From NCBI GenBank assembly GCA_007115975.1, contig SKJJ01000129.1, positions 1 to 45,315 on the forward strand: 45,315 nucleotides of DNA. Direction: 5' to 3'. Both the position numbers and the translations under genes were made by a program. Shown here one piece after another: positions 24,587-32,969 of the stretch. The DNA is from Chitinispirillum sp. (GTDB taxonomy: Bacteria; Fibrobacterota; Chitinivibrionia; Chitinivibrionales; Chitinispirillaceae). Within the stretch, counting starts at the first letter, position 1. Each line of letters begins with the position of its first letter. The notes beneath the pieces were generated by a model. It was given only the letters and a program-made list of their open reading frames with translations, did no database searches and was not told the origin of the DNA.

Positions 24587-26080
24587 CTAAAAATAGAGAT
24601 CCCTCTCCCCTTCTGCTGTCCTGCGGTAATAGTCCATGAACATCTCAAATACTTTCGGATTGGTACACTTCACCTCTTCAATCTCGTTTTTGATAATCTG
24701 CTCACCAACGCTTTTAGTCTCCTCAGATGCAAAATCATCCAGCCACTCTCTGTAGGTTATCACAGCATTAAGCTTGCAAAATTTCCCTTCTGCCCCTGTC
24801 CGAAGCAGATCCATTATACACTGTCCGGTTCTTCCGCAACGATACCCGGCAGTGCAGAAGGAAGTTATGTGACCCATCAAGGCAAGCTCTCTTACCACCT
24901 CATCAAGACTGCGCGTGTCCCCCAGAATAAACTGCTGACGATTCGCCACCTGTTCAGGTCCATCGTAGGAGTTGTATGCCCCAAGACCGATCTTACTTGA
25001 CGCATCGGTCTGAGTTACACCACAGGGGATCAGTGACTTGCGCATCTGTGCATTCTCTCTTGCAGTGAGAATCATTCCGGTGTATGGTACTGCGAGCCGA
25101 ATCATAGTGACAATCTTTCGAAAGTCCTCATCACTGACTCTGTGTGCGCTGCTTTGATTAAAGGGCGTGTTATCAGCCGGTTCAAGGCGTGGGAAAGAGA
25201 TGGTATGTGGCCCGATCCCAAATTTTGTTTCCAGCTCGATTGCGTGGTACAGAAGTGCCATCACCTCGAATTTCCACTCGTAAAGTCCAAACAGCGCACC
25301 AATTCCCACATCATCGATACCCGCTTCCAGTGCCCGGTGCATACAGTAAAGACGCCAGCGATAATCACCCTTCAATGTATTAGAAGGGTGAACCGTTGAG
25401 TAGGTTTTTTTGTGATAGGTTTCCTGAAACACCTGATAGGTCCCGATTCCGATCTGATTAAGCCGCGAAAGATATTCGATGGGCAGAGGCGCTGCGTTTA
25501 CATTTACACGCCTGATGGAAGAGTAGCCGTTTTTGACCTTTGCCTTCACACCGTATATCGCTTCCATTGTTTCTGCCATGTAATCGACATCACTTTGGGG
25601 ATGCTCACCGTATACAATAATAAGCCGCTTGTGTCCGATTGTACCGGCAAGCACTTCGATCTCCCTTTTCACCTCATCAATACTGAGAATGCCCCTTGTC
25701 ACTGATTGGTTGTCCGATCGTAACCCGCAATAAAGACAGTTGTTAACACAAGATGTGCTCAGGTAAAGCGGTGCAAAGGTCACAATTCTGTTGTCATACA
25801 CCTTCTGTTTTATGAGCCCTGCTGCTTCCTCCATCTCTTTCCACAACTGCGGATCTTCTACATTAAGCAGCGTTGCAGCCTCCTGCGGACTCAGGGTCTC
25901 AACAGCCATGGACTTTGCAATGATATCCCTGACTTTTTGGGGATCAGGATTTACATTATCCCTTATCTGAGATTCAATAAGGACATCATTTATAAAGTCG
26001 CTGCCATCGGCATTGAGATACTTATCAATCTGATCTCTGCGGATTCGCTCCTCTTTCCAGGACTTCTTTTTGGTACCCAT
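24587..26080 (-). CDS. hydG: [FeFe] hydrogenase maturase HydG (tyrosine lyase, radical SAM)
   Basis: A 497-residue radical SAM enzyme that cleaves tyrosine to p-cresol and the CO and CN- ligands of the H-cluster. The SAM cluster motif is CVNNCLYCGLRSDN (about 111-124). In the C-terminal auxiliary cluster region the well-studied enzymes read CTACYR..., giving C-x2-C-x22-C. Here the sequence is SFCTAGYRCGRTGQC with KFCKLNAV following, so the second ligand position is Gly and extra Cys lie 3 and 9 residues later. I checked the codons: TGC ACT GCC GGG TAT CGT TGC. The start follows CAGGAGAAAAA. It is 256 bp downstream of hydF with repeat R3 between, so it may have its own promoter. Confidence 0.95.
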   Translation of the reverse strand: MGTKKKSWKEERIRRDQIDKYLNADGSDFINDVLIESQIRDNVNPDPQKVRDIIAKSMAVETLSPQEAATLLNVEDPQLWKEMEEAAGLIKQKVYDNRIVTFAPLYLSTSCVNNCLYCGLRSDNQSVTRGILSIDEVKREIEVLAGTIGHKRLIIVYGEHPQSDVDYMAETMEAIYGVKAKVKNGYSSIRRVNVNAAPLPIEYLSRLNQIGIGTYQVFQETYHKKTYSTVHPSNTLKGDYRWRLYCMHRALEAGIDDVGIGALFGLYEWKFEVMALLYHAIELETKFGIGPHTISFPRLEPADNTPFNQSSAHRVSDEDFRKIVTMIRLAVPYTGMILTARENAQMRKSLIPCGVTQTDASSKIGLGAYNSYDGPEQVANRQQFILGDTRSLDEVVRELALMGHITSFCTAGYRCGRTGQCIMDLLRTGAEGKFCKLNAVITYREWLDDFASEETKSVGEQIIKNEIEEVKCTNPKVFEMFMDYYRRTAEGERDLYF

Positions 26081-26336
26081 TTTTTCTCCTGTTTTTTATT
26101 TAAATTTTTGACTATACTAACTCAAGTTTGAAAGTTGGAAAAGTGAGTGCTTTATCGCCCGTTTTTTTTAAAAGTCGATCCCGATCCAGCGGCCGAGTGG
26201 GGAGTGGAGTGAGAGCCCTTCTCCTTTTTCATCGGCGTCGCGGTCAGCCTCGGCCTCGCAGTCGATTACTCCCCATGAAATATCTTCTAACAGCTATACA
26301 TACTATTTAACCAGGACCTTAAATTTTTTGTAACGA
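26081..26336. other. hydF-hydG intergenic interval carrying repeat R3 copy 2
   Basis: 256 bp without a gene. R3 copy 2 (26174-26266) fills the middle. The strand read by hyd transcription could fold GGCCGAG/CTCGGCC and then meet a short TTTT, which is at best a weak terminator. Confidence 0.55.
26174..26266. repeat. Dispersed intergenic repeat R3, copy 2
   Basis: Arm Z (26174-26201, GTCGATCCCGATCCAGCGGCCGAG...) comes first and arm X (26233-26266) second, the reverse of the order in copy 1. Arm X matches copy 1 at 29 of 34 positions. The two arms can pair through CGGCCGAG and CTCGGCC. Confidence 0.65.
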
Positions 26337-27584
26337 TCATACTCTTTCCCGTTCTGCATTATATGCAAACAGAGCGGCCGGAAAAGGCTCTAATACCCTT
26401 TTAATCACCCCCTGCAGATGAGAAATAGCAACTCCGTAGTTGGTAACCGGCACATCTTTTGTTTCAGCCTTCGATACTCTTGAAAGCATCTCTCTTCTGG
26501 TTATCATACACCCGCCACAATGAATGACAAGTGAGTAGTTATGGAGATCTTCCGGATAGTCCCGTCCGCTGCATACATCTATGGCGATGTCGGCTCCGGT
26601 GAACTGCCGAAGCCAGCGGGGAATCTTTACCCTGCCGATATCATCCTCAGCAGCGTGATGAGTACAGGATTCGGCAACAAGCACACGGTCTCCCTTCTTA
26701 AGCCGCTCTATTGCAGCAGCACCTTTTGCCGCTCCAACCAGATCACCCTTAAGTCGGGCAAAAAGAATCGAAAAGGTCGTACAGGGTACATCCTTTGGGG
26801 TATCAGCAACCATCTTCTGCACTACCTGTGAATCACACACCACCAGATCAGGCTTTCCCGATAACAGCGACAAAGCAGAAAGGTACTCACGTTCCTTTAC
26901 AACCATTACAGCCGCATCACTGTCAAGAGCATCACGGATAGTCTGTACCTGCGGCAAAATAAGTCTGCCCTTAGGGGCCTGAAGATCTATCGGGACGATG
27001 AGTACCGCAAGCCCCCCCGGTGGTACCAGATCACCAATAATTGCAGGTGGTCTGAAGTGCTCCTCCGGCAGAGATTCGATAAGTGTGCTTTTGAAATTTG
27101 TTACATACTCCTCCCGCTTTTGCATCTCAACACTTGAACAGAGGACAATCTCTGCACCAGCCTCTTTTACCTTTTGACAAAACATTTCGGTGGGGTGGCC
27201 AAGATCGATTTTATTGCACACGACAATAACCGCAAGAGACCTCTTTTTTGCTTGCTGACATATCATCTCCTCATACTCTTCCCAAACCCCATCGGCAGTA
27301 ATCAGTACAAAAACATCCGCTCTGTCAAAAACAAGTGATGCTCTTTTTATCCTCTCTGCCGAGAGAACAGAAACATCATCCACTCCTGCAGTATCCAAAA
27401 AAACAACCGGCCCCACCGGCAGAAGTTCCATCGGTTTTTCAACCACATCAGTGGTGGTTCCCGGTACCGGTGAGGTAATTGCAACATCCTGCCCGGCAAC
27501 CATATTTAAAAAACTTGACTTACCCACATTGGTCCGTCCAAAAATCCCTATCTGCAGCCTCATGGATTTAGGCGTTGTCTGCAT
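26337..27584 (-). CDS. hydF: [FeFe] hydrogenase maturase HydF (GTPase scaffold)
   Basis: A 415-residue protein. The N-terminal GTPase domain has the P-loop GRTNVGKSS (about 15-23), FLDTAGVDD (G3) and VCNKIDLG (G4). The C-terminal cluster domain has the HydF ligand pattern: AESCTHH (about 301-307) and HCGGCM (about 353-358), Cys-x-His ... His-Cys-x2-Cys, for a [4Fe-4S] cluster. HydF assembles the diiron subcluster and hands it to HydA. Start chosen at 27584 with GGGAG upstream; this overlaps the aspA end by 17 bp, so the two genes are translationally linked. Length is normal for the family. Confidence 0.95.
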   Translation of the reverse strand: MQTTPKSMRLQIGIFGRTNVGKSSFLNMVAGQDVAITSPVPGTTTDVVEKPMELLPVGPVVFLDTAGVDDVSVLSAERIKRASLVFDRADVFVLITADGVWEEYEEMICQQAKKRSLAVIVVCNKIDLGHPTEMFCQKVKEAGAEIVLCSSVEMQKREEYVTNFKSTLIESLPEEHFRPPAIIGDLVPPGGLAVLIVPIDLQAPKGRLILPQVQTIRDALDSDAAVMVVKEREYLSALSLLSGKPDLVVCDSQVVQKMVADTPKDVPCTTFSILFARLKGDLVGAAKGAAAIERLKKGDRVLVAESCTHHAAEDDIGRVKIPRWLRQFTGADIAIDVCSGRDYPEDLHNYSLVIHCGGCMITRREMLSRVSKAETKDVPVTNYGVAISHLQGVIKRVLEPFPAALFAYNAERERV

Positions 27585-28983
27585 TTGTTGCTCCCTTTTT
27601 TCTTACAAACCCCAAAGCCATTACCTTCTCCGGTGAGAGGGTATCGTTTACAGCATCCTCGCCGAGCTGTTCCTTTAAAAATCCGACACAATCATCGCGG
27701 CCACTTGCGGAAAACATTCGGGAAAGCCTCTCGGCTTCGCTGTAACCGATTGCAGGCAAAAATGCAGTTACTACCGATGTACTGCTGTGGAGATTTTTTG
27801 CACACACTGAAGGACAAGCCTCAATCGCCGTCACAGAGTCTTTCAAAAGACGATCTATGTCAATAAGGAGAAGCGATGATTGGACAAGTGAATAAGCGGC
27901 AAGTGGCAGAAACTCATTTATTTGCAAGCTGCCGTGTGCTGCACACTCGGCTACTATCTGGTGATTGGCCCTTACCTTCATTGAAACAGAAATTGCCGCC
28001 TCTGCCACTACAGGATTAACTTTTCCGGGCATAACAGATGAACCGGTCTGGACCGGAGGAAGCCTTATCTCCTTGAGCAGATTGAGAAGGCGAAGATCAC
28101 CTGCAATTTTCGCTATGTTTGCGGCATGTGCACACAAAATTCCCGACACCTCTACCAGTGCATCGATATTTGCGGTCTGATCCACCATATTATCACCTCT
28201 TGTCAAACCGTATCCGCTCAGTTCCCTCAAATGCTCTATAACCCCAAAGATGTACTCTCGTGGTGCGGTAAGACCGGTTCCCACAGCAGTGCCGCCGATA
28301 TTGACTATCCTCAGGCGTTCCTCACATTTGAAAGTGCGCCATCGGTCTCTTGCTATGGCTTCTGAATAGGCGGAGAACTGTGCACCAAGTGTCATTGGAA
28401 CGGCATCCTGAAGCTCCGTGCGGCCGATGGTCACAATCGAAGCAAACTCTTTTTCCTTTTGCTGCAATGCTCCCTGAAGTGAAGCTGCGGCAGCACTGAG
28501 TTCACGCATGGCAGTAATAAGTGTTACCTTTACCGCTGTGGGATACACATCATTTGTTGACTGGTGTAAGTTCACATGTTCAACAGGGTGACAATTCCAG
28601 TACTCCCCTTTATTGTGCCCCAGTATCTCCATCGCCCGGTTTGCTATTACCTCATTAATATTCATATTAACGGAGGTTCCCGCACCTCCCTGTAAACCAG
28701 TGACCGGGAACTGATCCTTTAAAGCCCCTGCAATTATCTCATCAGCGGCGGCAATGATTGCATCTGCCAACTCCTGCTCTATAAAGCCCAGCTTTTTATT
28801 ACCTATACAACAGGCCTTTTTCACCAACGCCAAGCTCTTAACAATCTCATACCCCGGGTCATTTTTACCAAAAGGGAAATTTTCCAGGGCCCTCTGTGTA
28901 TGGATACCCCAGTAGCAGTCTGAGCGGACTTCCCTTTCACCCAAAAAATCTTTTTCTGTTCTGTACTTTGCCACTTTAATCAT
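27568..28983 (-). CDS. aspA: Aspartate ammonia-lyase (aspartase)
   Basis: A 471-residue member of the fumarase/aspartase superfamily. Seen motifs: GGAGTSVNMNINEVIANRA (about 105-123) and the signature GSSVMPGKVNPV (about 322-333) with the catalytic serine loop. The reaction is aspartate to fumarate plus ammonia. The overall similarity favours aspartase over fumarase (GTSxNMNxNEV with downstream ASG.Q replaced by SLQINEFLPL), yet a fumarase assignment is not fully excluded. I use the ATG at 28983, which overlaps the TM1266-like stop by 4 bp (ATGA); the longer frame to 29067 lies inside that gene. It overlaps hydF by 17 bp. Its tight packing between a hydrogenase regulator and hydF suggests a role in supplying ammonium or fumarate in hydrogen metabolism. 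Confidence 0.88.
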   Translation of the reverse strand: MIKVAKYRTEKDFLGEREVRSDCYWGIHTQRALENFPFGKNDPGYEIVKSLALVKKACCIGNKKLGFIEQELADAIIAAADEIIAGALKDQFPVTGLQGGAGTSVNMNINEVIANRAMEILGHNKGEYWNCHPVEHVNLHQSTNDVYPTAVKVTLITAMRELSAAAASLQGALQQKEKEFASIVTIGRTELQDAVPMTLGAQFSAYSEAIARDRWRTFKCEERLRIVNIGGTAVGTGLTAPREYIFGVIEHLRELSGYGLTRGDNMVDQTANIDALVEVSGILCAHAANIAKIAGDLRLLNLLKEIRLPPVQTGSSVMPGKVNPVVAEAAISVSMKVRANHQIVAECAAHGSLQINEFLPLAAYSLVQSSLLLIDIDRLLKDSVTAIEACPSVCAKNLHSSTSVVTAFLPAIGYSEAERLSRMFSASGRDDCVGFLKEQLGEDAVNDTLSPEKVMALGFVRKKGATNADNA

Positions 28984-29228
28984 CCCTTGCTTAGCGCCGA
29001 CTTTACCGTTACCCCTTGGAGAGAACCTAGTTTTCCGGTTAAGACTCCGATCTGATCGGTAGTGCAATCAACCACCAGTGTTATTACACTGCAGCTCTTT
29101 TTTTCATAGGGAAGCCCTGTTCTGGCAACAATTATCGATGCACATTCAGAAAGGATGTTATTGACACTTTGTGCCGAAGCCTCTCTTTGCTCAACAATAA
29201 TTCCGACAAACCCCAGTCTTTTTTCCAT
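28980..29228 (-). CDS. TM1266-like putative iron-only hydrogenase system regulator
   Basis: An 82-residue protein of the TM1266 family (NikR C-terminal/ACT-like fold). Typical strands: RLGFVGIIVEQRE at the start, CASIIVARTGLPYE in the middle and SVITLVVDCTTDQIGVLTGKLG near the end. The family is found almost only in [FeFe] hydrogenase loci and is thought to bind a small ligand, but its mechanism is unknown and there is no DNA-binding domain. I start at 29228 where GGGG precedes the ATG; the upstream ATG at 29258 adds ten residues and lies in the terminator hairpin. The stop overlaps the aspA start. Confidence 0.85.
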   Translation of the reverse strand: MEKRLGFVGIIVEQREASAQSVNNILSECASIIVARTGLPYEKKSCSVITLVVDCTTDQIGVLTGKLGSLQGVTVKSALSKG

Positions 29229-29243
29229 GATATCCCCTGCTAT

Positions 29244-29287
29244 AAAAAAATCCTGCACCGTACCATTTTCAGGTACAGAACAGGATT
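29244..29287 (-). terminator. Intrinsic terminator (or attenuator) between hydA and the TM1266-like gene
   Basis: Read on the minus strand: AATCCTG (29287-29281), then GTACC/GGTAC inner stem (29276-29272 with 29264-29260), then CAGGATT (29255-29249) followed by T7 (29250-29244). The two-level stem plus T-run is a classic rho-independent form. It would separate structural genes hydCBA from tm1266-aspA-hydF unless readthrough or antitermination occurs. Confidence 0.75.
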
Positions 29288-29313
29288 ATCGTCTTTGAAA
29301 AAGCTATCTTCAT
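29269..29313 (-). CDS. Possible 14-codon leader peptide overlapping the terminator
   Basis: On the minus strand GGGGGAG (29324-29318) stands 4 nt before ATG (29313), and the short frame reads MKIAFSKTIILFCT then TGA inside the terminator's first inner stem. The ribosome site is stronger than that of many real genes here. The peptide has no run of a regulatory amino acid. Ribosomes stopping at the TGA would cover the left arm of the terminator, which could let transcription continue. Position is suggestive; function is not shown. Confidence 0.35.
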   Translation of the reverse strand: MKIAFSKTIILFCT

Positions 29314-29393
29314 TTTTCTCCCCCTTGGTTTCAGGTTTTTCCCCTCACCTCAGGTTATGTTTTTTTTAGACAAGCACTGTAATTAAATGTAGC

Positions 29394-31145
29394 CTACCAA
29401 CGATACTCCGGACGCGGAGTGTAGGAGGTATGCAACAGTTCGTGCGATTTTTTACTCAACGGACTGCCGAGATATTCAGCATAAAGCCTCTGTATCTGAG
29501 GGTTTTCATGAGAACATCTATTGCCGGCCTTTAGGTCATCGGTGTAAAGACCGGCAGCACGAGCCTTGCGCTTTTCATCATCTGCACCATAGGGCTGACC
29601 TCCACCACCAACACATCCACCTCTACAAGCCATCACCTCAATAAAGTGATACGGTGGTTCCTGACCCTTTTCAGCGGCACTCTTTACCTTATCGAGTACC
29701 GACGCGATATTCACCATCCCGTGGGCAATAGCGATTCTTACCTCGGTGCCCTCAACATCAATCTTTGCTTCCTTTACACCTTCCAAACCCCGGGCTTCGG
29801 TAAAGTTTACATCCTGAAGATCTTTTTTGGTAACCAGGTGATAGGCGGTACGTAGCGCAGCCTCCATTACTCCACCGGTAGCACCAAAGATAGTGGCGGC
29901 TCCGCTATAGTCACCAAGAATGGAATCGGCCTCCTCATCGGGCAGATTATTGAAATCGATACCTGCAGATTTTATCATTCTGCTGAGTTCACGGGTAGTG
30001 AGGGAGACATCGATATCTTTCTGTCCGCTGGAGAACATCTCCTCAGAGCGGGCAATCTCAAACTTCTTCGCAGTACAGGGCATAATTGAGACCATGAATA
30101 TTTTTTCAGGATCGATACCCATCTTCTCTGCATAGTATGTCTTCGAGAGTGACCCGAGCATGGACTGCGGTGATTTTGCCGTGGAGAAGTACGGTATCAT
30201 CTCAGGATAATATTTCTCCAGATAATCAACCCACGCCGGACAACAGGTAGTAATCAGCGGAATGGGCCCGCTGCCAGTGGTAAACCTCTCAACAAACTCA
30301 GACCCCTCTTCCATAATGGTAAGGTCTGCAGCAAAGTTGGTATCAAAAATAGCCTTGAATCCAAGCATTTTTAAAGCAGCATACAGTTTTCCGGTTTCAA
30401 GTTTTCCTGAAGGCTGTCCGAACGCCTCCCCAATGGCAACCCTTACAGCCGGGGCAATCTGGACAACCGGATACATGTCCTCTTTGCGAAGAGCCTGCCA
30501 GACAATGTGCTCTTCGGACTTTTCTGTTATAGCACCAACGGGACAGTGCGCACTGCACTGACCACACTTGATACAGGGGCTGTCATTAAGATTAACATCA
30601 CCTGAAGGTGCAATACGTGTTCCTTCACCCCTTCCTAAAAACTCCAGTGCCCAAACTCCCTGCATGTCCTGGCACACCTTTGCACAGCGTCCGCACAACA
30701 CGCACTTCTCGGGATTGAGAACAAGTGATGATGTTGACATGTCACCAGGCAGATCCCTTAATCTCTGAGGATAGGTCATCTTCCGGATACCGAATTCAGC
30801 AGCAAGACGCTGAAGTTCACAGTTCTGATTACGCAAACAGGTAAGGCACTCATTGGGGTGAGTGGAGAGGATAAGCTCTATAACCGATCTTCTTACCTCT
30901 ACAATCTCTGAGTCCTGCGTAATCACCTCCATCCCCTCTGCCACTGCAGTTGCACATGCCCTGAGCATTTTGGGTGAATTATTCACCTTGACAATACATA
31001 TTCCGCATGCCGCCCAGGAATCCAGATCAGGATGATAGCACAGTGTCGGAATATTAATCGACATCTCCTTTGCAGCATCAAGAATGGTAGTCCCTTCCTT
31101 TACACTGACTTCCTTACCATCTATTTTTAATTTTACCTTTTTCAT
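29394..31145 (-). CDS. hydA: [FeFe] hydrogenase catalytic subunit HydA (HndD-type)
   Basis: A 583-residue catalytic subunit. Domains in order: [2Fe-2S] plant-type domain (CYHPDLDSWAACGIC ... RAC), His-Cys cluster motif HPNECLTCLRNQNC, two [4Fe-4S] sites (CVLCGRCAKVC, CIKCGQCSAHCPVG), then the H-cluster domain with L1 TTCCPAW, L2 MPCTAKKFE and L3 EVMACRGGCVGGGGQP, and the C-terminal small-subunit-like tail ending LHTSYTPRPEYRW. L1 is usually TSCCP; here the Ser is Thr. Together with HydB, HydC and the thioredoxin-like subunit it makes a Hnd-type group A complex, probably electron-bifurcating with NAD(P) and ferredoxin. The ATG at 31145 has GAGGAG upstream with 8 nt; the GTG two codons earlier is too close. 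Confidence 0.97.
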   Translation of the reverse strand: MKKVKLKIDGKEVSVKEGTTILDAAKEMSINIPTLCYHPDLDSWAACGICIVKVNNSPKMLRACATAVAEGMEVITQDSEIVEVRRSVIELILSTHPNECLTCLRNQNCELQRLAAEFGIRKMTYPQRLRDLPGDMSTSSLVLNPEKCVLCGRCAKVCQDMQGVWALEFLGRGEGTRIAPSGDVNLNDSPCIKCGQCSAHCPVGAITEKSEEHIVWQALRKEDMYPVVQIAPAVRVAIGEAFGQPSGKLETGKLYAALKMLGFKAIFDTNFAADLTIMEEGSEFVERFTTGSGPIPLITTCCPAWVDYLEKYYPEMIPYFSTAKSPQSMLGSLSKTYYAEKMGIDPEKIFMVSIMPCTAKKFEIARSEEMFSSGQKDIDVSLTTRELSRMIKSAGIDFNNLPDEEADSILGDYSGAATIFGATGGVMEAALRTAYHLVTKKDLQDVNFTEARGLEGVKEAKIDVEGTEVRIAIAHGMVNIASVLDKVKSAAEKGQEPPYHFIEVMACRGGCVGGGGQPYGADDEKRKARAAGLYTDDLKAGNRCSHENPQIQRLYAEYLGSPLSKKSHELLHTSYTPRPEYRW

Positions 31146-31169
31146 CGACACTTCTCCTCTAAATGAAAA

Positions 31170-32957
31170 TTATTCCCTGATTACTGCATTAAATTTACAA
31201 ACCTGCTCACACTCACCGCACTTGATACACAATGCACTGTCGATACCATGAGCCTGCCTTTTTTCACCGGTAATTGCGTTTACCGGACATTTTTTGGCAC
31301 ACAAGCCACATCCAATACACTTATCAGGCAGAATTGAAAAACTGAGAAGATCGGTACATTTTCTGGCCGGACATTTACCATCCCGGATGTGTGTCATATA
31401 CTCATCCTCAAAGTACGTGAGAGTCGAGATCACCGGATTGGGGGCAGTCTGTCCCAAACCACACAAAGAAGCCTTGCGCATGGCGTGACTCAACTGACGC
31501 ATTTTTTTGATATCCTTCTCCTCTGCAGTTCCCTTGGTGACTTTTTCAACCAGTGTATGGAGCTGACGTCCGCCTATACGACAGGGCGCACACTTTCCAC
31601 ATGACTCATCGACCGTAAACTCAAGGTAGAACTTTGTCACATCAACCATACAGTCATCCTCATCCATCACAATCATTCCACCGGATCCCATAATGGACCC
31701 AAGTTTTTGGAGATTTTCGTAATCAATGGGTGTATCAAGATAATCGGCAGTGATAACTCCCCCCGAAGGTCCTCCGGTCTGCACTGCTTTAAACTTCTTG
31801 CCCCCGGGAATGCCTCCTCCGATATCATAGATTATCTCACGGAGAGTTGTCCCCATCGGCACCTCAATAAGACCGGAGTTGTTGATTTTTCCGGTAAGGG
31901 CAAACACTTTTGTGCCCTTTGAAGTTTCTGTTCCTATGCTTGCAAACCACTTTCCGCCCTTGGCAATAATCACCGGAACACTGGCATAGGTCTCCACATT
32001 GTTAATAACGGTGGGTTTACCCCACAAGCCCTTGACCGCAGGAAACGGCGGGCGGGGTATGGGCATTCCGCGCTTTCCCTCAAGAGAGGCCAGCAGCGCA
32101 GTCTCTTCACCGCACACAAACGCTCCGGCACCAAGCCGGATCTCTATATCAAAATCGAATCCGCTTCCCAGAATATCTTTACCCAGAAGCCCGTTTTCCC
32201 GTGCCTGGTTAATGGCGATTTTAAGTCTGTTGATAGCCAAAGGATATTCTGCACGGATGTAAATGTATCCCTGATTGGCACCAACCGTATGGCCGGCAAT
32301 AGCCATGGCTTCAAGAATCGAGTGAGGATCACCCTCCAGTGTGCTTCGATCCATGTAGGCTCCCGGATCTCCCTCATCGGCATTACAGACGATGTACTTC
32401 TGATCCTCTTTTACATCTTTTGTGAAATTCCATTTCATCCAGGTGGCAAACCCCGCACCGCCTCTTCCACGAAGTCCTGCGGTTTTAAGCTCATTGATCA
32501 CATCCTCAGGCTTCATCTCAAAGAGGACCTTTTCAAGGGCAAGATATCCGTCGCGCGCAATGTACTCGCTTATATCCTCCGGATTGATAAAGCCGCAGTT
32601 TCGCAGTACAATACGAAACTGTTTTTGGTAAAAATCAAGGTCATCTATTTTCGTATGTTCCTTGCTTGCCGTATTATTGTATAGCAGTCTTTCAACCTTG
32701 CGTCCCTTTTCAATGTGCTCGGCAACGATCTCCTGAGCATCATCGGGTGTAACTTTCACATAAAAGCTCTCATCGGGAAGTACCTTTACAATAGGTCCTT
32801 TTTCGCAGAAGCCAAAACAGCCGGTCTTAACCACCTGCGCCTCTTTGGACAAACCGCGCTTTTCAAGTTGCTGCAGAATGCTTTTGTATATTGCATCAGC
32901 CTTACTGGATTCGCATCCTGTCCCACCGCATACCAGTATGTAATTTTTGTAACTCAT
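31170..32957 (-). CDS. hydB: NuoF-like flavoprotein subunit HydB (HndC-type)
   Basis: A 595-residue subunit. The N-terminal thioredoxin-like [2Fe-2S] domain has CGGTGCESS and CFGFC. The NuoF core follows: GRGGAGFATWMKW (NADH site), EGDPGAYMD (flavin site), GAFVCGEETALLASLEG, then the [4Fe-4S] site SCGKCAPCRIGGRQ. The C-terminus adds a two-cluster ferredoxin domain (CIGCGLCAKKCPVNAI, CIKCGECEQVCKFNAV). It oxidises or reduces NAD(P) with FMN and passes electrons to HydA; this is the site of bifurcation in characterised relatives. Located 24 bp upstream of hydA and 12 bp after the thioredoxin-like gene. ATG at 32957 with GGGGG four nt upstream. Confidence 0.96.
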   Translation of the reverse strand: MSYKNYILVCGGTGCESSKADAIYKSILQQLEKRGLSKEAQVVKTGCFGFCEKGPIVKVLPDESFYVKVTPDDAQEIVAEHIEKGRKVERLLYNNTASKEHTKIDDLDFYQKQFRIVLRNCGFINPEDISEYIARDGYLALEKVLFEMKPEDVINELKTAGLRGRGGAGFATWMKWNFTKDVKEDQKYIVCNADEGDPGAYMDRSTLEGDPHSILEAMAIAGHTVGANQGYIYIRAEYPLAINRLKIAINQARENGLLGKDILGSGFDFDIEIRLGAGAFVCGEETALLASLEGKRGMPIPRPPFPAVKGLWGKPTVINNVETYASVPVIIAKGGKWFASIGTETSKGTKVFALTGKINNSGLIEVPMGTTLREIIYDIGGGIPGGKKFKAVQTGGPSGGVITADYLDTPIDYENLQKLGSIMGSGGMIVMDEDDCMVDVTKFYLEFTVDESCGKCAPCRIGGRQLHTLVEKVTKGTAEEKDIKKMRQLSHAMRKASLCGLGQTAPNPVISTLTYFEDEYMTHIRDGKCPARKCTDLLSFSILPDKCIGCGLCAKKCPVNAITGEKRQAHGIDSALCIKCGECEQVCKFNAVIRE

Positions 32958-32969
32958 CAATCCCCCTGA

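Noticed and set aside
26105-26155. Resemblance between the hydG upstream region and the region before the ISL3 transposase (about 44950-44985)
   Set aside because: AAGTT.GAAA-type similarity in A-rich sequence only; no shared end or inverted repeat could be fixed.
28984-29067. Longer N-terminus for aspartase
   Set aside because: It would be translated from within the TM1266-like gene; the ATGA overlap start at 28983 matches family length.
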